DNA from: Anaerocolumna sp. AGMB13020
Lineage (GTDB): Bacteria > Bacillota > Clostridia > Lachnospirales > Lachnospiraceae
Direction of reading: 5' to 3'
Assembly (NCBI RefSeq): GCF_033100115.1
Contig: NZ_CP136910.1
Span: 5,348,001 to 5,412,000 of the forward strand
Length of the DNA: 64,000 nt
The notes under the pieces are model-generated. The model made no database searches. It saw only the letters and a program-made list of their open reading frames with translations, and was not told the DNA's origin. Shown piece after piece: positions 26,262 to 35,689 of the stretch. A program made the position numbers and the translations under genes. The number at the start of each line of letters is the position of its first letter. Position 1 is the first letter of the stretch.

Positions 26262-27128
26262 ATGGAGACAAGGAATAGAAGGATATTGAAAAGACTGGTA
26301 TGTATTATCTTTATTTTATTCATTACCGGTATATTAACCACTAAAATGGCTGTTCCTGTGCTTGCAGCACAGACTGATGGAACGACAGATACCAATACAA
26401 CCAATAATACGGGTACCGGAACGGGAACCGATAATAATTTAAACGGCCAGATAGGGCCGTTTCAATTTAATCTGGATACAGGATCCGATAATGGAGGTCT
26501 GACCTCCACACTTCAGATTATGCTGGTGATTACACTGATTTCACTGGCACCGTCCATTTTGATTATGGTCACATCATTTACCAGAATAATTATTGTATTG
26601 CACTTCGTAAGATCTGCACTGGGTACACAGACCACTCCACCGAATCAGGTGCTTATAGGACTCGCGTTATTTCTGACCTTCTTTATCATGTCGCCAGTTT
26701 TTACAACTATCAATGACAATGCCATCAAACCGTTGACGGCAGGGGATATAACCCAGGAAGAAGCTTTTGAGGCAGGAATAAAACCTCTAAGAGATTTTAT
26801 GATGGAAGAAGGCAATACCAGGCCACAGGATTTAAGACTATTTATGGATATTGCGCAAATCGGTACAGTTGATAATTTAGATGAGATTCCTATGACAGTT
26901 GTTATACCTGCTTTTATTATAAGTGAATTAAGAGCTGCATTTATTATTGGATTCTTAATCTATATACCCTTTATTATCATTGATATGGTAGTGGCCTCAA
27001 CATTGATGTCTATGGGTATGATGATGCTTCCTCCCACGACCATATCTATGCCCTTTAAGATATTACTGTTTATCTTAGCAGATGGATGGAATCTGGTTAT
27101 TGGAACACTTGTAAAGACCTTTTATTAG
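26262..27128 (+). CDS. fliP: Flagellar export gate protein FliP
   Basis: 288 residues. An N-terminal signal-type hydrophobic segment (residues 10-30) and a T/N/G-rich spacer are followed by the conserved core: LVITLISLAPSILIMVTSFT, then RIIIVLHFVRSALGTQTTPP, ALFLTFFIMSPV and the C-terminal PFKILLFILADGWNLVIGTL. FliP pentamers build the export channel with FliQ and FliR. The ATG at 26262 is preferred over the TTG at 26253. Confidence 0.95.
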   Translation: METRNRRILKRLVCIIFILFITGILTTKMAVPVLAAQTDGTTDTNTTNNTGTGTGTDNNLNGQIGPFQFNLDTGSDNGGLTSTLQIMLVITLISLAPSILIMVTSFTRIIIVLHFVRSALGTQTTPPNQVLIGLALFLTFFIMSPVFTTINDNAIKPLTAGDITQEEAFEAGIKPLRDFMMEEGNTRPQDLRLFMDIAQIGTVDNLDEIPMTVVIPAFIISELRAAFIIGFLIYIPFIIIDMVVASTLMSMGMMMLPPTTISMPFKILLFILADGWNLVIGTLVKTFY

Positions 27129-27146
27129 TAGAAAGCTGGTGGTTTT

Positions 27147-27422
27147 ATGAATGAAAATATAGTAATTGATATTATCAGAGATGCGCTTTGGACCATTATA
27201 AAAGTATCTGCCCCCATGCTTTTGGTATCCCTGGTTGTAGGTCTTGTAGTAAGTATATTACAGACTATCACCTCTATACAGGAACAGACCCTCACATTTG
27301 TTCCTAAGTTTGTGGCAATTTTCCTGGTAATCATGCTTTTTGGAAGTTGGATTATGACAGAAACAAGGGACTTCTTTATAGATTTAATGAATAATATGCA
27401 GTATTTTATCAGAAGTGTATGA
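27147..27422 (+). CDS. fliQ: Flagellar export gate protein FliQ
   Basis: 91 residues with two membrane helices. The family hallmark is visible: AMLLVSLVVGLVVSILQT-like segment with TSIQEQTLTFVPKF. It is part of the FliPQR export gate and overlaps fliR by four bases (ATGA). Confidence 0.95.
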   Translation: MNENIVIDIIRDALWTIIKVSAPMLLVSLVVGLVVSILQTITSIQEQTLTFVPKFVAIFLVIMLFGSWIMTETRDFFIDLMNNMQYFIRSV

Positions 27423-28183
27423 CATTTTCGATTAATGGATTTGATGCATTTTTATTAATTCTTGTGAGGATATCGGCATTTATTATCGTTGCCCCTTTTT
27501 TCAGTGTAACTAATGTCCCTAGAAGAGTAAAAGCAGGATTTTCCTTTCTGTTGGCAATTATCATTTTCCAGGTAATTGATGTTGATATCGAATACAGTAC
27601 CGTATTTGGTTTTGCGGCTTTAATAGTGAAGGAAGCTCTTACTGGTTTGATTATTGGATTTTTTGCAAACTTAAGCTATTATATTATTAACTTTGCCGGG
27701 CAGTTAATGGATATGGAAATCGGTTTTTCTATGGTAAATATATTTGATCCAATAGCAAATGTACAGACCACTATAACCAGTAATCTGTATTCCTATTCGA
27801 TCATGCTCATGCTTTTTGTCACGGATATGCATCTATATATTATCAAAGCTTTTTCGGATACGTATAGTATTATTGCTGTTGGACAATCCGATATAAATCC
27901 TAATCTATATCTTTTAATGGTAGATTTTATGAAAAATTATTTTATCATAGGTTTTCGAATTGTTCTTCCTGTTTTTGCTGCGATGCTCATCGTAAACACT
28001 ATCCTTGCAATTTTAGCAAAAGTTGCTCCGCAGATGAACATGTTCGTTATTGGTTTCCAATTGAAAATAATGACAGGTTTGCTGATACTTTTTCTGCTGA
28101 CAAAGTTTTTACCAACAGTTTCAGGATTCATTTTTAATGAAATGATTGATATGATGAAGGCAGCAATTTATGCATTGAAATAA
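27419..28183 (+). CDS. fliR: Flagellar export gate protein FliR
   Basis: 254 residues, about six hydrophobic segments. The N-terminus (FLLILVRISAFIIVAPFFSV, then PRRVKAGFSFLLA) and GQLMDMEIGFSMVNIFDP are typical FliR. It completes the FliPQR channel. Translationally coupled to fliQ. Confidence 0.95.
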   Translation: MTFSINGFDAFLLILVRISAFIIVAPFFSVTNVPRRVKAGFSFLLAIIIFQVIDVDIEYSTVFGFAALIVKEALTGLIIGFFANLSYYIINFAGQLMDMEIGFSMVNIFDPIANVQTTITSNLYSYSIMLMLFVTDMHLYIIKAFSDTYSIIAVGQSDINPNLYLLMVDFMKNYFIIGFRIVLPVFAAMLIVNTILAILAKVAPQMNMFVIGFQLKIMTGLLILFLLTKFLPTVSGFIFNEMIDMMKAAIYALK

Positions 28184-28214
28184 TGATTTTTTCTGGGTTA
28201 AGGGAGGCATTGCA

Positions 28215-29318
28215 TTGAATAGATTATTGGCCTATAATCTGCAGTTTTTTGCTGAAGGACCAGGTGAGAAAACCGAAGATCCCACCCCCAAAAAGCTAGG
28301 TGATGCCAGAGAAGAAGGTCAGGTAGCCAGAAGTACCGATCTAATAACAGCTTCTGCCTTGATTGCCTTATTTCTGACATTGAAAATTTTTGTTGGAAGA
28401 ATAGGAAACCAGTTTATTGAAGCTTTTTATGAATTCTATGGTAATATTGTTAAAGTAACGGATGATGATTTCCACATAGTAACAGCGAATGCTCTATTAA
28501 GAGAAAGTATCTATCGGATATTACTCATTTTGTTACCCATTTTTGTAATCGCAGTTATGGTAGTTATTGTTGTAAATGTTTTTCAGGTTAAATGGAAAGT
28601 AACTACGAAACCTTTAAAGCCAAAACCGGATAAATTTAACCCCATCAAGGGGTTTAAGAAAATATTTTCCAAAGACAAATTAGTAGATACCTTTAAAGAA
28701 GTATTAAAAATATTAGCTATCATGTATATAGCATATAACACCCTGATAGACTACAGCGGGGATTTGCAAAAGCTTTACGACATGGAATTAATCCAGGCTG
28801 TTGAGTTTATCGGAGATATCGTAATAAAATTAGGTTTGAATATAAGTATAGTCTTTCTTATAATAGGAATGGCTGATTATATATATCAAAAGTTCAAGTT
28901 TAAAAAAGAAATGAGAATGTCCAAGCAAGAAGTGAAGGATGAGTATAAGCAATCAGAAGGTGACCCTCATATCAAAGGAAAGATCAAAAATAAAATGAGG
29001 GAGATATCACAAAGGAGAATGATGCAGATGCTTCCGGAAGCAGATGTTGTCATTACGAATCCAACGCATTTTGCAACAGCTATAAAGTATGATAAGGATA
29101 CTGGCGAAGCACCGGTTCTCGTGGCAAAAGGAGCTGATTTCCTGGCACAGAAAATAAAAGAGGTCGCGAGAGAAAATCATATTGAGATTGTTGAAAACAA
29201 ACCTTTGGCAAGAATGCTTTATTATAATGTTGAAATCGGTAATGAGATTCCGCCGGAATTATACCAGATGACAGCAGAAGTACTTGCTTATGTTTATAAT
29301 CTTAAAAATAATAATTAA
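28215..29318 (+). CDS. flhB: Flagellar export switch protein FlhB
   Basis: 367 residues. The N-terminus has the family EKTEDPTPKKLGDAREEGQV, four membrane segments follow, and the cytoplasmic part contains the autocleavage site NPTH at residues 282-285. FlhB switches export from hook to filament subunits under FliK control. The start is TTG, 7 bases after AGGGAGG. Confidence 0.95.
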   Translation: MNRLLAYNLQFFAEGPGEKTEDPTPKKLGDAREEGQVARSTDLITASALIALFLTLKIFVGRIGNQFIEAFYEFYGNIVKVTDDDFHIVTANALLRESIYRILLILLPIFVIAVMVVIVVNVFQVKWKVTTKPLKPKPDKFNPIKGFKKIFSKDKLVDTFKEVLKILAIMYIAYNTLIDYSGDLQKLYDMELIQAVEFIGDIVIKLGLNISIVFLIIGMADYIYQKFKFKKEMRMSKQEVKDEYKQSEGDPHIKGKIKNKMREISQRRMMQMLPEADVVITNPTHFATAIKYDKDTGEAPVLVAKGADFLAQKIKEVARENHIEIVENKPLARMLYYNVEIGNEIPPELYQMTAEVLAYVYNLKNNN

Positions 29319-29354
29319 TTGGATAGAAGCAAAGAACATGTTTCTATCATCGGA

Positions 29355-29411
29355 TGTACGGCAGTACAACGCTGCCTTTTATCAGAAATGAGAAAAGTGT
29401 TTTCTGATAAG
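29355..29411. repeat. Two-hairpin element between flhB and flhA (shared with the codY leader)
   Basis: GGCAG/CTGCC hairpin (29360-29376), then the perfect 10-bp inverted repeat TTATCAGAAA (29379-29388) / TTTCTGATAA (29401-29410) with a 12-nt loop. It matches the reverse complement of the codY leader element at 7551-7611. No T run follows, so it is not a simple terminator. Confidence 0.8.
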
Positions 29412-29442
29412 CCATACTATATAAATTCAGGGGGCAATATCC

Positions 29443-31476
29443 ATGAGAAAGACAGACATGGCTGTAGGTATTTACTTGCTGGCAGCAATTATATTCTTGA
29501 TTATACCTATTCCTCATTTATTACTGGATATATTACTGGCACTTAATATATCGGTATCAATGATTGTTCTTTTTAATGCCTTATTTTCGAAAGAGGTATT
29601 AAATATGTCTGCATTTCCGACTATTCTGTTATTCACAACTATTTTCAGGGTTTCCTTAAATGTATCCGCCATGAGATTAATACTAAAAGATGGTGAGGCC
29701 GGTGGAGTTATACAGACTTTTGGTAACTTCGTAGGTGGTGGTGACGCTATTATTGGTATTATTGTATTTGTTATACTGATTCTGGTTCAGTTTATCGTTA
29801 TCAATAAAGGATCTGAACGTGTTGCCGAAGTAACGGCAAGATTTACCCTGGATGCGATGCCTGGTAAGCAGATGGCTATTGACGCAGATTTAAATACAGG
29901 TGCAATCAATGATGTACAGGCGAAAGAAAGACGTGAGAAAATACAACAGGAATCAAGCTTTTTCGGAGCAATGGATGGTGCTACCAAGTACGTTAAAGGT
30001 GATGCCATTGTTGGTCTTATCATTGTATTGATAAATTTTGTAGGCGGTTTAGCCATCGGCTCCTTTAGAGGCGGTATGGATATAGCAGAGGCCTTTGATA
30101 AATATACAATTCTTACCATTGGTGAAGGACTTGTAAGTCAGATACCTTCCCTTCTTATTTCACTTTCAACCGGTATTATTGTTACGAAAGCTACAAAAGA
30201 TGCAGATATTGGAGATATCCTGGTTAAACAGTTATTCTCTATCCCCAAGGTTCTTTATATTGTAGGCGGTGCGTTAATCTTCTTAGGTATTATGACACCT
30301 TTAAATGATCTGGTTTTCTGCGCTTACGGTGTGGTGTTCATTATTTGTGGAAGGACCATGGCTGGCAGAATGGAAGTAGAGGATATTGAAAGTGCTGCTG
30401 CGATGGAAGAGGAAAGCGGAGATGAGATCAGAAGACCTGAAAATGTTGTCAACCTCTTACAGGTTGATCCCATTGAACTGGAATTTGGTTATGGTATCAT
30501 TCCTTTAGCAGATGTTAACCAGGGCGGTGATCTTCTTGACAGAGTAGTTTTGATACGTAGACAGATTGCCTTAGAGTTAGGCTGTGTTGTTCCAATCATT
30601 CGTTTAAGAGATAATATTCAGTTGAATCCCAATCAATATCTTGTTAAAATTAAAGGAATCCCCCTCAGTGAAGGTGAAATACTTTTTGACCATTATATGG
30701 CAATGAATCCCGGTTATGTAGAAGAAGAGATCACAGGAATTCCTACCTTTGAGCCATCCTTCCATTTACCGGCCATCTGGATAACTGAAAATCAGAGGGA
30801 GCGTGCAGAATCTTTAGGTTATACCGTTGTAGATCCTCCGTCGATCATTGCTACTCATCTTACGGAAGTTATCAGAAGCCATATATTCGAATTACTGACC
30901 AGGCAGGATGTACAAAATCTTATCAACAATATTCAGGAAGCAAATGGTACTCTTGTTCAGGAACTTGTTCCAAAGCTTCTTAGTGTAGGTGAGATACAAA
31001 AAGTTCTGCAGAATCTGTTAAAAGAAGGCATATCTATCAGAGATCTTATAACGATTTTTGAAACCCTGGCGGATTATGCACCAACTACGAGAGATACAGA
31101 TGTCCTTACGGAATATGTTCGTCAGAGTCTGAAGAGAGCAATAAGCAATAAATACTTCCCGTCCTCTGAAGTTACCAGCGTAGTTACACTGGATCCAAAG
31201 GTAGAACAGGACATTATGGGAAGTGTAAAACAAACAGAACAGGGTGCTTATCTCACCTTGGATCCCGAAAGAACAAGAGATATCATGAGTTCTGTGGAAG
31301 AGGAAATTCAAAAGCTGGAGAACATAGGAAAGAATCCGATTATTATTACTTCTCCTATTGTAAGAATGTATTTTAAAAAGCTGACACAGGATTATTTTAA
31401 AGATCTTATCGTAATATCCTATAATGAAATAGAATCAAATGTTGAATTACAATCGGTAGGGATGGTGACTGTATAG
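29443..31476 (+). CDS. flhA: Flagellar export apparatus protein FlhA
   Basis: 677 residues. The N-terminal half has about eight membrane segments, with the conserved FHIPEP-type loop (RVAEVTARFTLDAMPGKQMA, then IDADLNTGAI). The large cytoplasmic half (FGYGIIPLADVNQGGDLLDR onward) forms the nonameric docking ring for export cargo. The ATG at 29443 follows AGGGGG. Confidence 0.97.
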   Translation: MRKTDMAVGIYLLAAIIFLIIPIPHLLLDILLALNISVSMIVLFNALFSKEVLNMSAFPTILLFTTIFRVSLNVSAMRLILKDGEAGGVIQTFGNFVGGGDAIIGIIVFVILILVQFIVINKGSERVAEVTARFTLDAMPGKQMAIDADLNTGAINDVQAKERREKIQQESSFFGAMDGATKYVKGDAIVGLIIVLINFVGGLAIGSFRGGMDIAEAFDKYTILTIGEGLVSQIPSLLISLSTGIIVTKATKDADIGDILVKQLFSIPKVLYIVGGALIFLGIMTPLNDLVFCAYGVVFIICGRTMAGRMEVEDIESAAAMEEESGDEIRRPENVVNLLQVDPIELEFGYGIIPLADVNQGGDLLDRVVLIRRQIALELGCVVPIIRLRDNIQLNPNQYLVKIKGIPLSEGEILFDHYMAMNPGYVEEEITGIPTFEPSFHLPAIWITENQRERAESLGYTVVDPPSIIATHLTEVIRSHIFELLTRQDVQNLINNIQEANGTLVQELVPKLLSVGEIQKVLQNLLKEGISIRDLITIFETLADYAPTTRDTDVLTEYVRQSLKRAISNKYFPSSEVTSVVTLDPKVEQDIMGSVKQTEQGAYLTLDPERTRDIMSSVEEEIQKLENIGKNPIIITSPIVRMYFKKLTQDYFKDLIVISYNEIESNVELQSVGMVTV

Positions 31477-32699
31477 TGATTATTAAAAAATATCAGGCAG
31501 AAACAGAGACGGAAGCGATTCTTCTGGCAAAGAATGAGCTGGGTAAAGATGCCATCGTAATGAATATTAAGACCATTTCGCCCAAGGGGGTATACAGACT
31601 TTTTCGTAAACCATCTGTTGAGATAACAGCGGCAGTGGATGATACCGGTATATTATCAGGCGGAAAGAAAGAAGCTGAAAATAATCCCCCTAATATAAAG
31701 TCGTCTTTTTTTACAAATACTTCATTAGAAAGTAGCCTTGTTGACAAGAATTCAGCAATGAAAAGCAGTTCCTTTACGGAGGATGCTTCAGCCATTGAAA
31801 AAAAACTCAACAGTCTTCAGGAATTGCTGGAGAAACAATTGCTGGAACGACAGAGCGAGAAAAAAGAACCGGAAGAAAACAAGCAAAAAGATCCGGAAGA
31901 GCAAAAAAGAGAAGCTTGTATACAGCTTGTATATGACCAATTGTTAAGAAATGAAGTAGATGAAAAGTTTGTAACCCAACTGGTAGCGGAAATAGAAAAT
32001 AAGATTACAAAAGATATTACAATAGATAATATTTTATCTCATGTATATCAGAAAATCATATTAAAACTTGGTCAGCCAAAAACTATTGAAGTACAAGAAA
32101 ATAAGTGTAAATTCATATTTTTTATCGGACCGACTGGAGTCGGTAAAACAACGACCATTGCAAAGATAGCATCAGATCTTAAGCTAAACAGAAAGTTAAA
32201 GGTTGCTATGTTGACCTCTGATACCTATCGTATCGCAGCTGTTGATCAGTTAAGAACCTATGCGAATATCCTTGGGATACCTATGAAAGTAATCTATACG
32301 GAAGAAGAAATGATAAGTGCCAGAGAAGAGCTTCTTGATTATGATATCGTACTTGTGGATACAGCAGGACGTTCACATAAGAATAGACAACAAAGAGATG
32401 ATGTCGAAAGACTGCTTGGTACGGTAACAGAGGATGAAAAAGAAATATATCTGGTATTAAGTGCTACTACGAAATACAAAGATTTGATTCGTATTACAGA
32501 GAATTACTCTGAGATTACCAACTATCGCTTAATCTTTACGAAATTGGATGAAACAATTTCAGTAGGAAATATTTTGAATATCAGGATGCTGACGAATGCT
32601 GAGCTTTCCTATGCCACTTGCGGACAGAATGTTCCCGATGACATCGGCAAGATTGACACACAAGAAACTGCGAAGAAACTTTTAGGAGGTTTTGAGTAA
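31476..32699 (+). CDS. flhF: Flagellar placement GTPase FlhF
   Basis: 407 residues. A basic N-terminal domain (residues 1-110) and charged linker lead to an SRP-type NG domain: GPTGVGKTTTIAKIAS (P loop), DTYRIAAVDQLRTYA, DTAGRS and TKLDE. FlhF sets flagellum number and position together with FlhG. The GTG start overlaps the flhA stop by one base. Confidence 0.95.
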   Translation: MIIKKYQAETETEAILLAKNELGKDAIVMNIKTISPKGVYRLFRKPSVEITAAVDDTGILSGGKKEAENNPPNIKSSFFTNTSLESSLVDKNSAMKSSSFTEDASAIEKKLNSLQELLEKQLLERQSEKKEPEENKQKDPEEQKREACIQLVYDQLLRNEVDEKFVTQLVAEIENKITKDITIDNILSHVYQKIILKLGQPKTIEVQENKCKFIFFIGPTGVGKTTTIAKIASDLKLNRKLKVAMLTSDTYRIAAVDQLRTYANILGIPMKVIYTEEEMISAREELLDYDIVLVDTAGRSHKNRQQRDDVERLLGTVTEDEKEIYLVLSATTKYKDLIRITENYSEITNYRLIFTKLDETISVGNILNIRMLTNAELSYATCGQNVPDDIGKIDTQETAKKLLGGFE

Positions 32700-33580
32700 T
32701 GGATCAGGCAGAGCAGCTTCGAAATATTGTTAAAAAACAGAGTTTGCCTGATAAACTAGCCAGGGTAATAACAGTTACAAGCGGAAAAGGCGGTGTAGGC
32801 AAATCTAATTTAGCTGTTAATTTAGGTATTCAATTAACCCGATTAGGTAAACGGGTTGTAATACTGGATGCTGATTTTGGACTTGCAAATGTTGAGGTTA
32901 TGCTTGGCATAAGGCCAAAACACAGTCTTGCAGATTTAATTTACGGAAATAAGACACTTCAGGAAATCATAACAAAAGGACCGGAAGATCTGATGTTCAT
33001 ATCAGGGGGATCTGGAATACAGGAAATGTCTGATATTACGAAAGGCCAATTGGACTTTCTTAACCGTAAACTATATGAATTAGATGAAATCGCCGATATC
33101 ATTATAATTGATACAGGTGCAGGTATAACCGGCAGTGTATTGGAATTTGTTATTGCCAGTGAAGAAGTTCTGTTGGTGATAACGCCTGAGCCTACATCAA
33201 TAACAGATGCGTATGCCTTATTAAAGGTATTGAATAAGAAACCTGAATTTAATTCAGAACAGACATCCATAAAGATGATTTCAAATCGAATCAATACACT
33301 GGAAGAAGGCCGCAGTTTATATAATAAGATGAATCTGGTGGTCGAAAAATTTTTAACAGTTAAGCTGGAGTATCTGGGAGGAATACCACAGGATGCCAAT
33401 GTTTCGAAAGCGGTCATGCAGCAGAAGCCTTATTCCATCTTGTATCCTAATTCACCCTCTGCCAAAGCAGTATCGGCATTGGCCGCCTCACTCTGTAATG
33501 GAGTTCCGGTTAATAAACAGGAACGGAGAGGTTTTGCCAATTTATTTACAAGTCTGATTCATCGCAGGACAAACAAATAG
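32699..33580 (+). CDS. flhG: MinD-like ATPase FlhG (YlxH)
   Basis: 293 residues. The N-terminal DQAEQLR motif is the FlhF-activating peptide; the deviant Walker A SGKGGVGKSNLAVN follows, then DADFGLANVEVMLG and DTGAG. FlhG stimulates FlhF GTPase activity and limits flagellar number. It overlaps flhF by one base. Confidence 0.95.
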   Translation: MDQAEQLRNIVKKQSLPDKLARVITVTSGKGGVGKSNLAVNLGIQLTRLGKRVVILDADFGLANVEVMLGIRPKHSLADLIYGNKTLQEIITKGPEDLMFISGGSGIQEMSDITKGQLDFLNRKLYELDEIADIIIIDTGAGITGSVLEFVIASEEVLLVITPEPTSITDAYALLKVLNKKPEFNSEQTSIKMISNRINTLEEGRSLYNKMNLVVEKFLTVKLEYLGGIPQDANVSKAVMQQKPYSILYPNSPSAKAVSALAASLCNGVPVNKQERRGFANLFTSLIHRRTNK

Positions 33581-33594
33581 TGGAGGTTAAAGCT

Positions 33595-34359
33595 ATGGTA
33601 CGTGATGTTGTATCCATTGGAGATAAGGTCGAACTAAAAATATTAGACAGGGATGAAGAAAACGAAAAAGCCTGTTATAAAAGCAAGGTATTGGATTTTC
33701 CGGATTATAAATCTGCTATTATAACTATGCCCATTGTTAAAGGCAGAATAGTACCTCTATCGGTAGGTGACAGATACAGTGTACGTTTTTTTGCAAATAA
33801 TGGTTTATATGAATGTAAAGGGATAGTTACGGACCGATCAAATGATGATAATGTGTACATACTAACCATAGAATTTACATCTGCGCTGGAAAAGCACCAA
33901 AGAAGAAAATATTTTCGCCTTTCTTGTGTGTTAGATACAGAGTATTATATCGTAACAGAAACCGAGCAGACTCTCCGGTATAAATTAAAGAAAGATGAGT
34001 TTAAGAGCCCGGAGGAGAAAGAAGCTTGTTTTGAAGCACTGAAGCAATGTAAGAGAGACTGGCAGAATGGTATTATCGTGGATCTAAGTGGTGGAGGAGT
34101 AAGACTGACTTCGGAGAATTTACATGAAATCGGCAGTTTTGTGCAAATGAAGATTCAATTTGGAGTACCGGTAAAACTGAAGGCTGAATATGTCTCAGGA
34201 GCCATAATTTCTTCCGAAAAAATGACGAACCGCGTTGGATTCTTCGAATATCGGCTGCAATTTAAAGAGGTTCTGAAGGAAGATAGAGAAGCAATTATAA
34301 AATATATCTTTGAAGAAGAAGTTCGGCAAAGGGCAAAAGACAAGAAACCTGGCAGGTAG
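33595..34359 (+). CDS. PilZ-domain c-di-GMP receptor (YcgR-like)
   Basis: 254 residues. An N-terminal YcgR-type split barrel (about 1-95) is followed by a PilZ domain with both c-di-GMP signatures: RKYFR (Arg104-Arg108) and DLSGGG (Asp163-x-Ser165-x-x-Gly168). YcgR-type proteins slow the motor when c-di-GMP is high. A stretch of about 40 residues between the two motifs is longer than usual. The ATG at 33595 is 8 bases after GGAGG; the upstream GTG at 33580 would place the ribosome site inside the gene. Confidence 0.9.
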   Translation: MVRDVVSIGDKVELKILDRDEENEKACYKSKVLDFPDYKSAIITMPIVKGRIVPLSVGDRYSVRFFANNGLYECKGIVTDRSNDDNVYILTIEFTSALEKHQRRKYFRLSCVLDTEYYIVTETEQTLRYKLKKDEFKSPEEKEACFEALKQCKRDWQNGIIVDLSGGGVRLTSENLHEIGSFVQMKIQFGVPVKLKAEYVSGAIISSEKMTNRVGFFEYRLQFKEVLKEDREAIIKYIFEEEVRQRAKDKKPGR

Positions 34360-34440
34360 CAGCAGAGTTTATATATAAATACAGATAAGCTGAATTACGT
34401 TATATAGACAAAAGATATTTAAATTTATCTTGATTTGTAA

Positions 34441-34464
34441 GTGCTCTAAGTGCACAGATGGGAG
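34441..34464 (+). promoter_or_regulatory. Hairpin-AGATGGGAG module upstream of cheB
   Basis: GTGC/GCAC stem (34441-34455, 7-nt loop) followed by AGATGGGAG (34456-34464). Unlike the other copies, no ATG lies 12 bases on. Instead the ATG inside the motif (34458) opens a 29-codon frame ending at 34547, just before the cheB ATG. Confidence 0.5.
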
Positions 34465-34547
34465 TTGGGTTAGAAATAACGACTATTCTTTCCACTACGG
34501 ATTCAGGAATATTGAATCAAAGATTTGATGTTCACGAAAGGGGTTAA
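34458..34547 (+). CDS. Possible 29-residue leader peptide before cheB
   Basis: Small open frame starting at the ATG inside AGATGGGAG and stopping one base before the cheB start, with the cheB ribosome site (GAAAGGGG) inside its last codons. There is no good ribosome site upstream of its own start, only the hairpin, and I recognise no family. The layout would allow translational coupling to cheB. Low confidence that it is translated. Confidence 0.25.
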   Translation: MGVGLEITTILSTTDSGILNQRFDVHERG

Positions 34548-34548
34548 T

Positions 34549-35688
34549 ATGCAGAAAAAAGTTTTAATAGTTGATGACTCTGCACTCATGAGAAGGGTAC
34601 TCTCTGATATAATAAATTCAGATCCTAGGTTTCACGTTTCAAAAGTTGCTGTTAATGGACTGGAGGCATTTATGTTATTAACACAGCATAAAGAAGTTTA
34701 TGATGCTGTGATTCTGGATATTAACATGCCTCAGATGAGCGGAATCGAATTGCTAGAGCAGCTTGAGCAGAAGAAGATCAAAGCAACGATTATTATTGTC
34801 AGCACTTTGGCAAAAGAAGGTGCAAAGGAGACAATCAGAGCTTTGGAATTAGGTGCTTTTGATTTTGTTACCAAACCGGAAAGCTTCTTTGAGGTAAAAA
34901 GTGATAAGTTTAAAAATAAAATTGTAGCATGCCTCGAAGTTGCAACTAAACTGAATGGAATACGCGAAATACAAAAAGAAGACAGTTCTCCGAAGATGAA
35001 CAGTCTTTACAAAACGGCTGCAAGTAACAATATTTCTGTAAAGAATGAATCAATCAGTTCTTCTTCCTCAGCAATTCTTCCTAAGGTTTCCACCTTAAAC
35101 AGAACTGGCAGAAAGCTAATAGCAATTGCTTGTTCTACCGGTGGTCCAAAAGCTTTACAGCAGGTTATTCCTAAACTCAGTGCCGCATTAGGCTGCAGTG
35201 TACTTATTGTACAGCATATGCCTGAAGGCTTCACAGCTTCTTTGGCGAATAGATTAAATGAAATCAGCAATATAAGAGTGAAAGAAGCAGAACATTTGGA
35301 AGCACTTTCGGAAAATACCGCCTATATCGCAAAAGGCGGATATCAGATGAGGCTGACTCGGGCAGACCTGAACAAAGAGGTGTTAACTGTTACACAGGAA
35401 CCAGCAAAGAATGGCTTAAAGCCCTGTGCGGATTATATGTATGAATCCATTGCAGATTCTGCATATACAGACATCATATGTGTGGTATTAACCGGAATGG
35501 GCAGCGACGGAACCTATGGTATAAAAAAACTAAAAGAAAAAAAGAACGTTTATGTAATTGCACAGGATGAAGCTACCAGTACTGTATATGGCATGCCAAA
35601 GGTCGTCAGAGACAATGGACTTGTCAATGAGGTAGTTCCATTGGAAAAAATAGCAGATGCAATACAAAAAAGTCTGGGGGTACAATAG
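34549..35688 (+). CDS. cheB: Chemotaxis methylesterase/deamidase CheB
   Basis: 379 residues. Receiver domain with Asp9-Asp10 and phospho-acceptor Asp57 (ILDINMPQMSG), a linker, then the methylesterase domain with the catalytic serine in ACSTGGPKAL, the histidine in VQHMPEGFT and the aspartate in LTGMGSDGTYG. It removes methyl groups from receptors for adaptation. The partner CheR is not in this window. Confidence 0.95.
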   Translation: MQKKVLIVDDSALMRRVLSDIINSDPRFHVSKVAVNGLEAFMLLTQHKEVYDAVILDINMPQMSGIELLEQLEQKKIKATIIIVSTLAKEGAKETIRALELGAFDFVTKPESFFEVKSDKFKNKIVACLEVATKLNGIREIQKEDSSPKMNSLYKTAASNNISVKNESISSSSSAILPKVSTLNRTGRKLIAIACSTGGPKALQQVIPKLSAALGCSVLIVQHMPEGFTASLANRLNEISNIRVKEAEHLEALSENTAYIAKGGYQMRLTRADLNKEVLTVTQEPAKNGLKPCADYMYESIADSAYTDIICVVLTGMGSDGTYGIKKLKEKKNVYVIAQDEATSTVYGMPKVVRDNGLVNEVVPLEKIADAIQKSLGVQ

Positions 35689-35689
35689 T

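Noticed and set aside
29319..29546. 75-residue frame between flhB and flhA
   Set aside because: It overlaps the start of flhA, lacks a ribosome site and runs through the two-hairpin element; no family resemblance.
33067..33099. SigD-like GCCGATAT inside flhG
   Set aside because: The nearest TAAA is 21 bases away, too far for a sigma-28 promoter, and the sequence is explained by coding for a conserved region.
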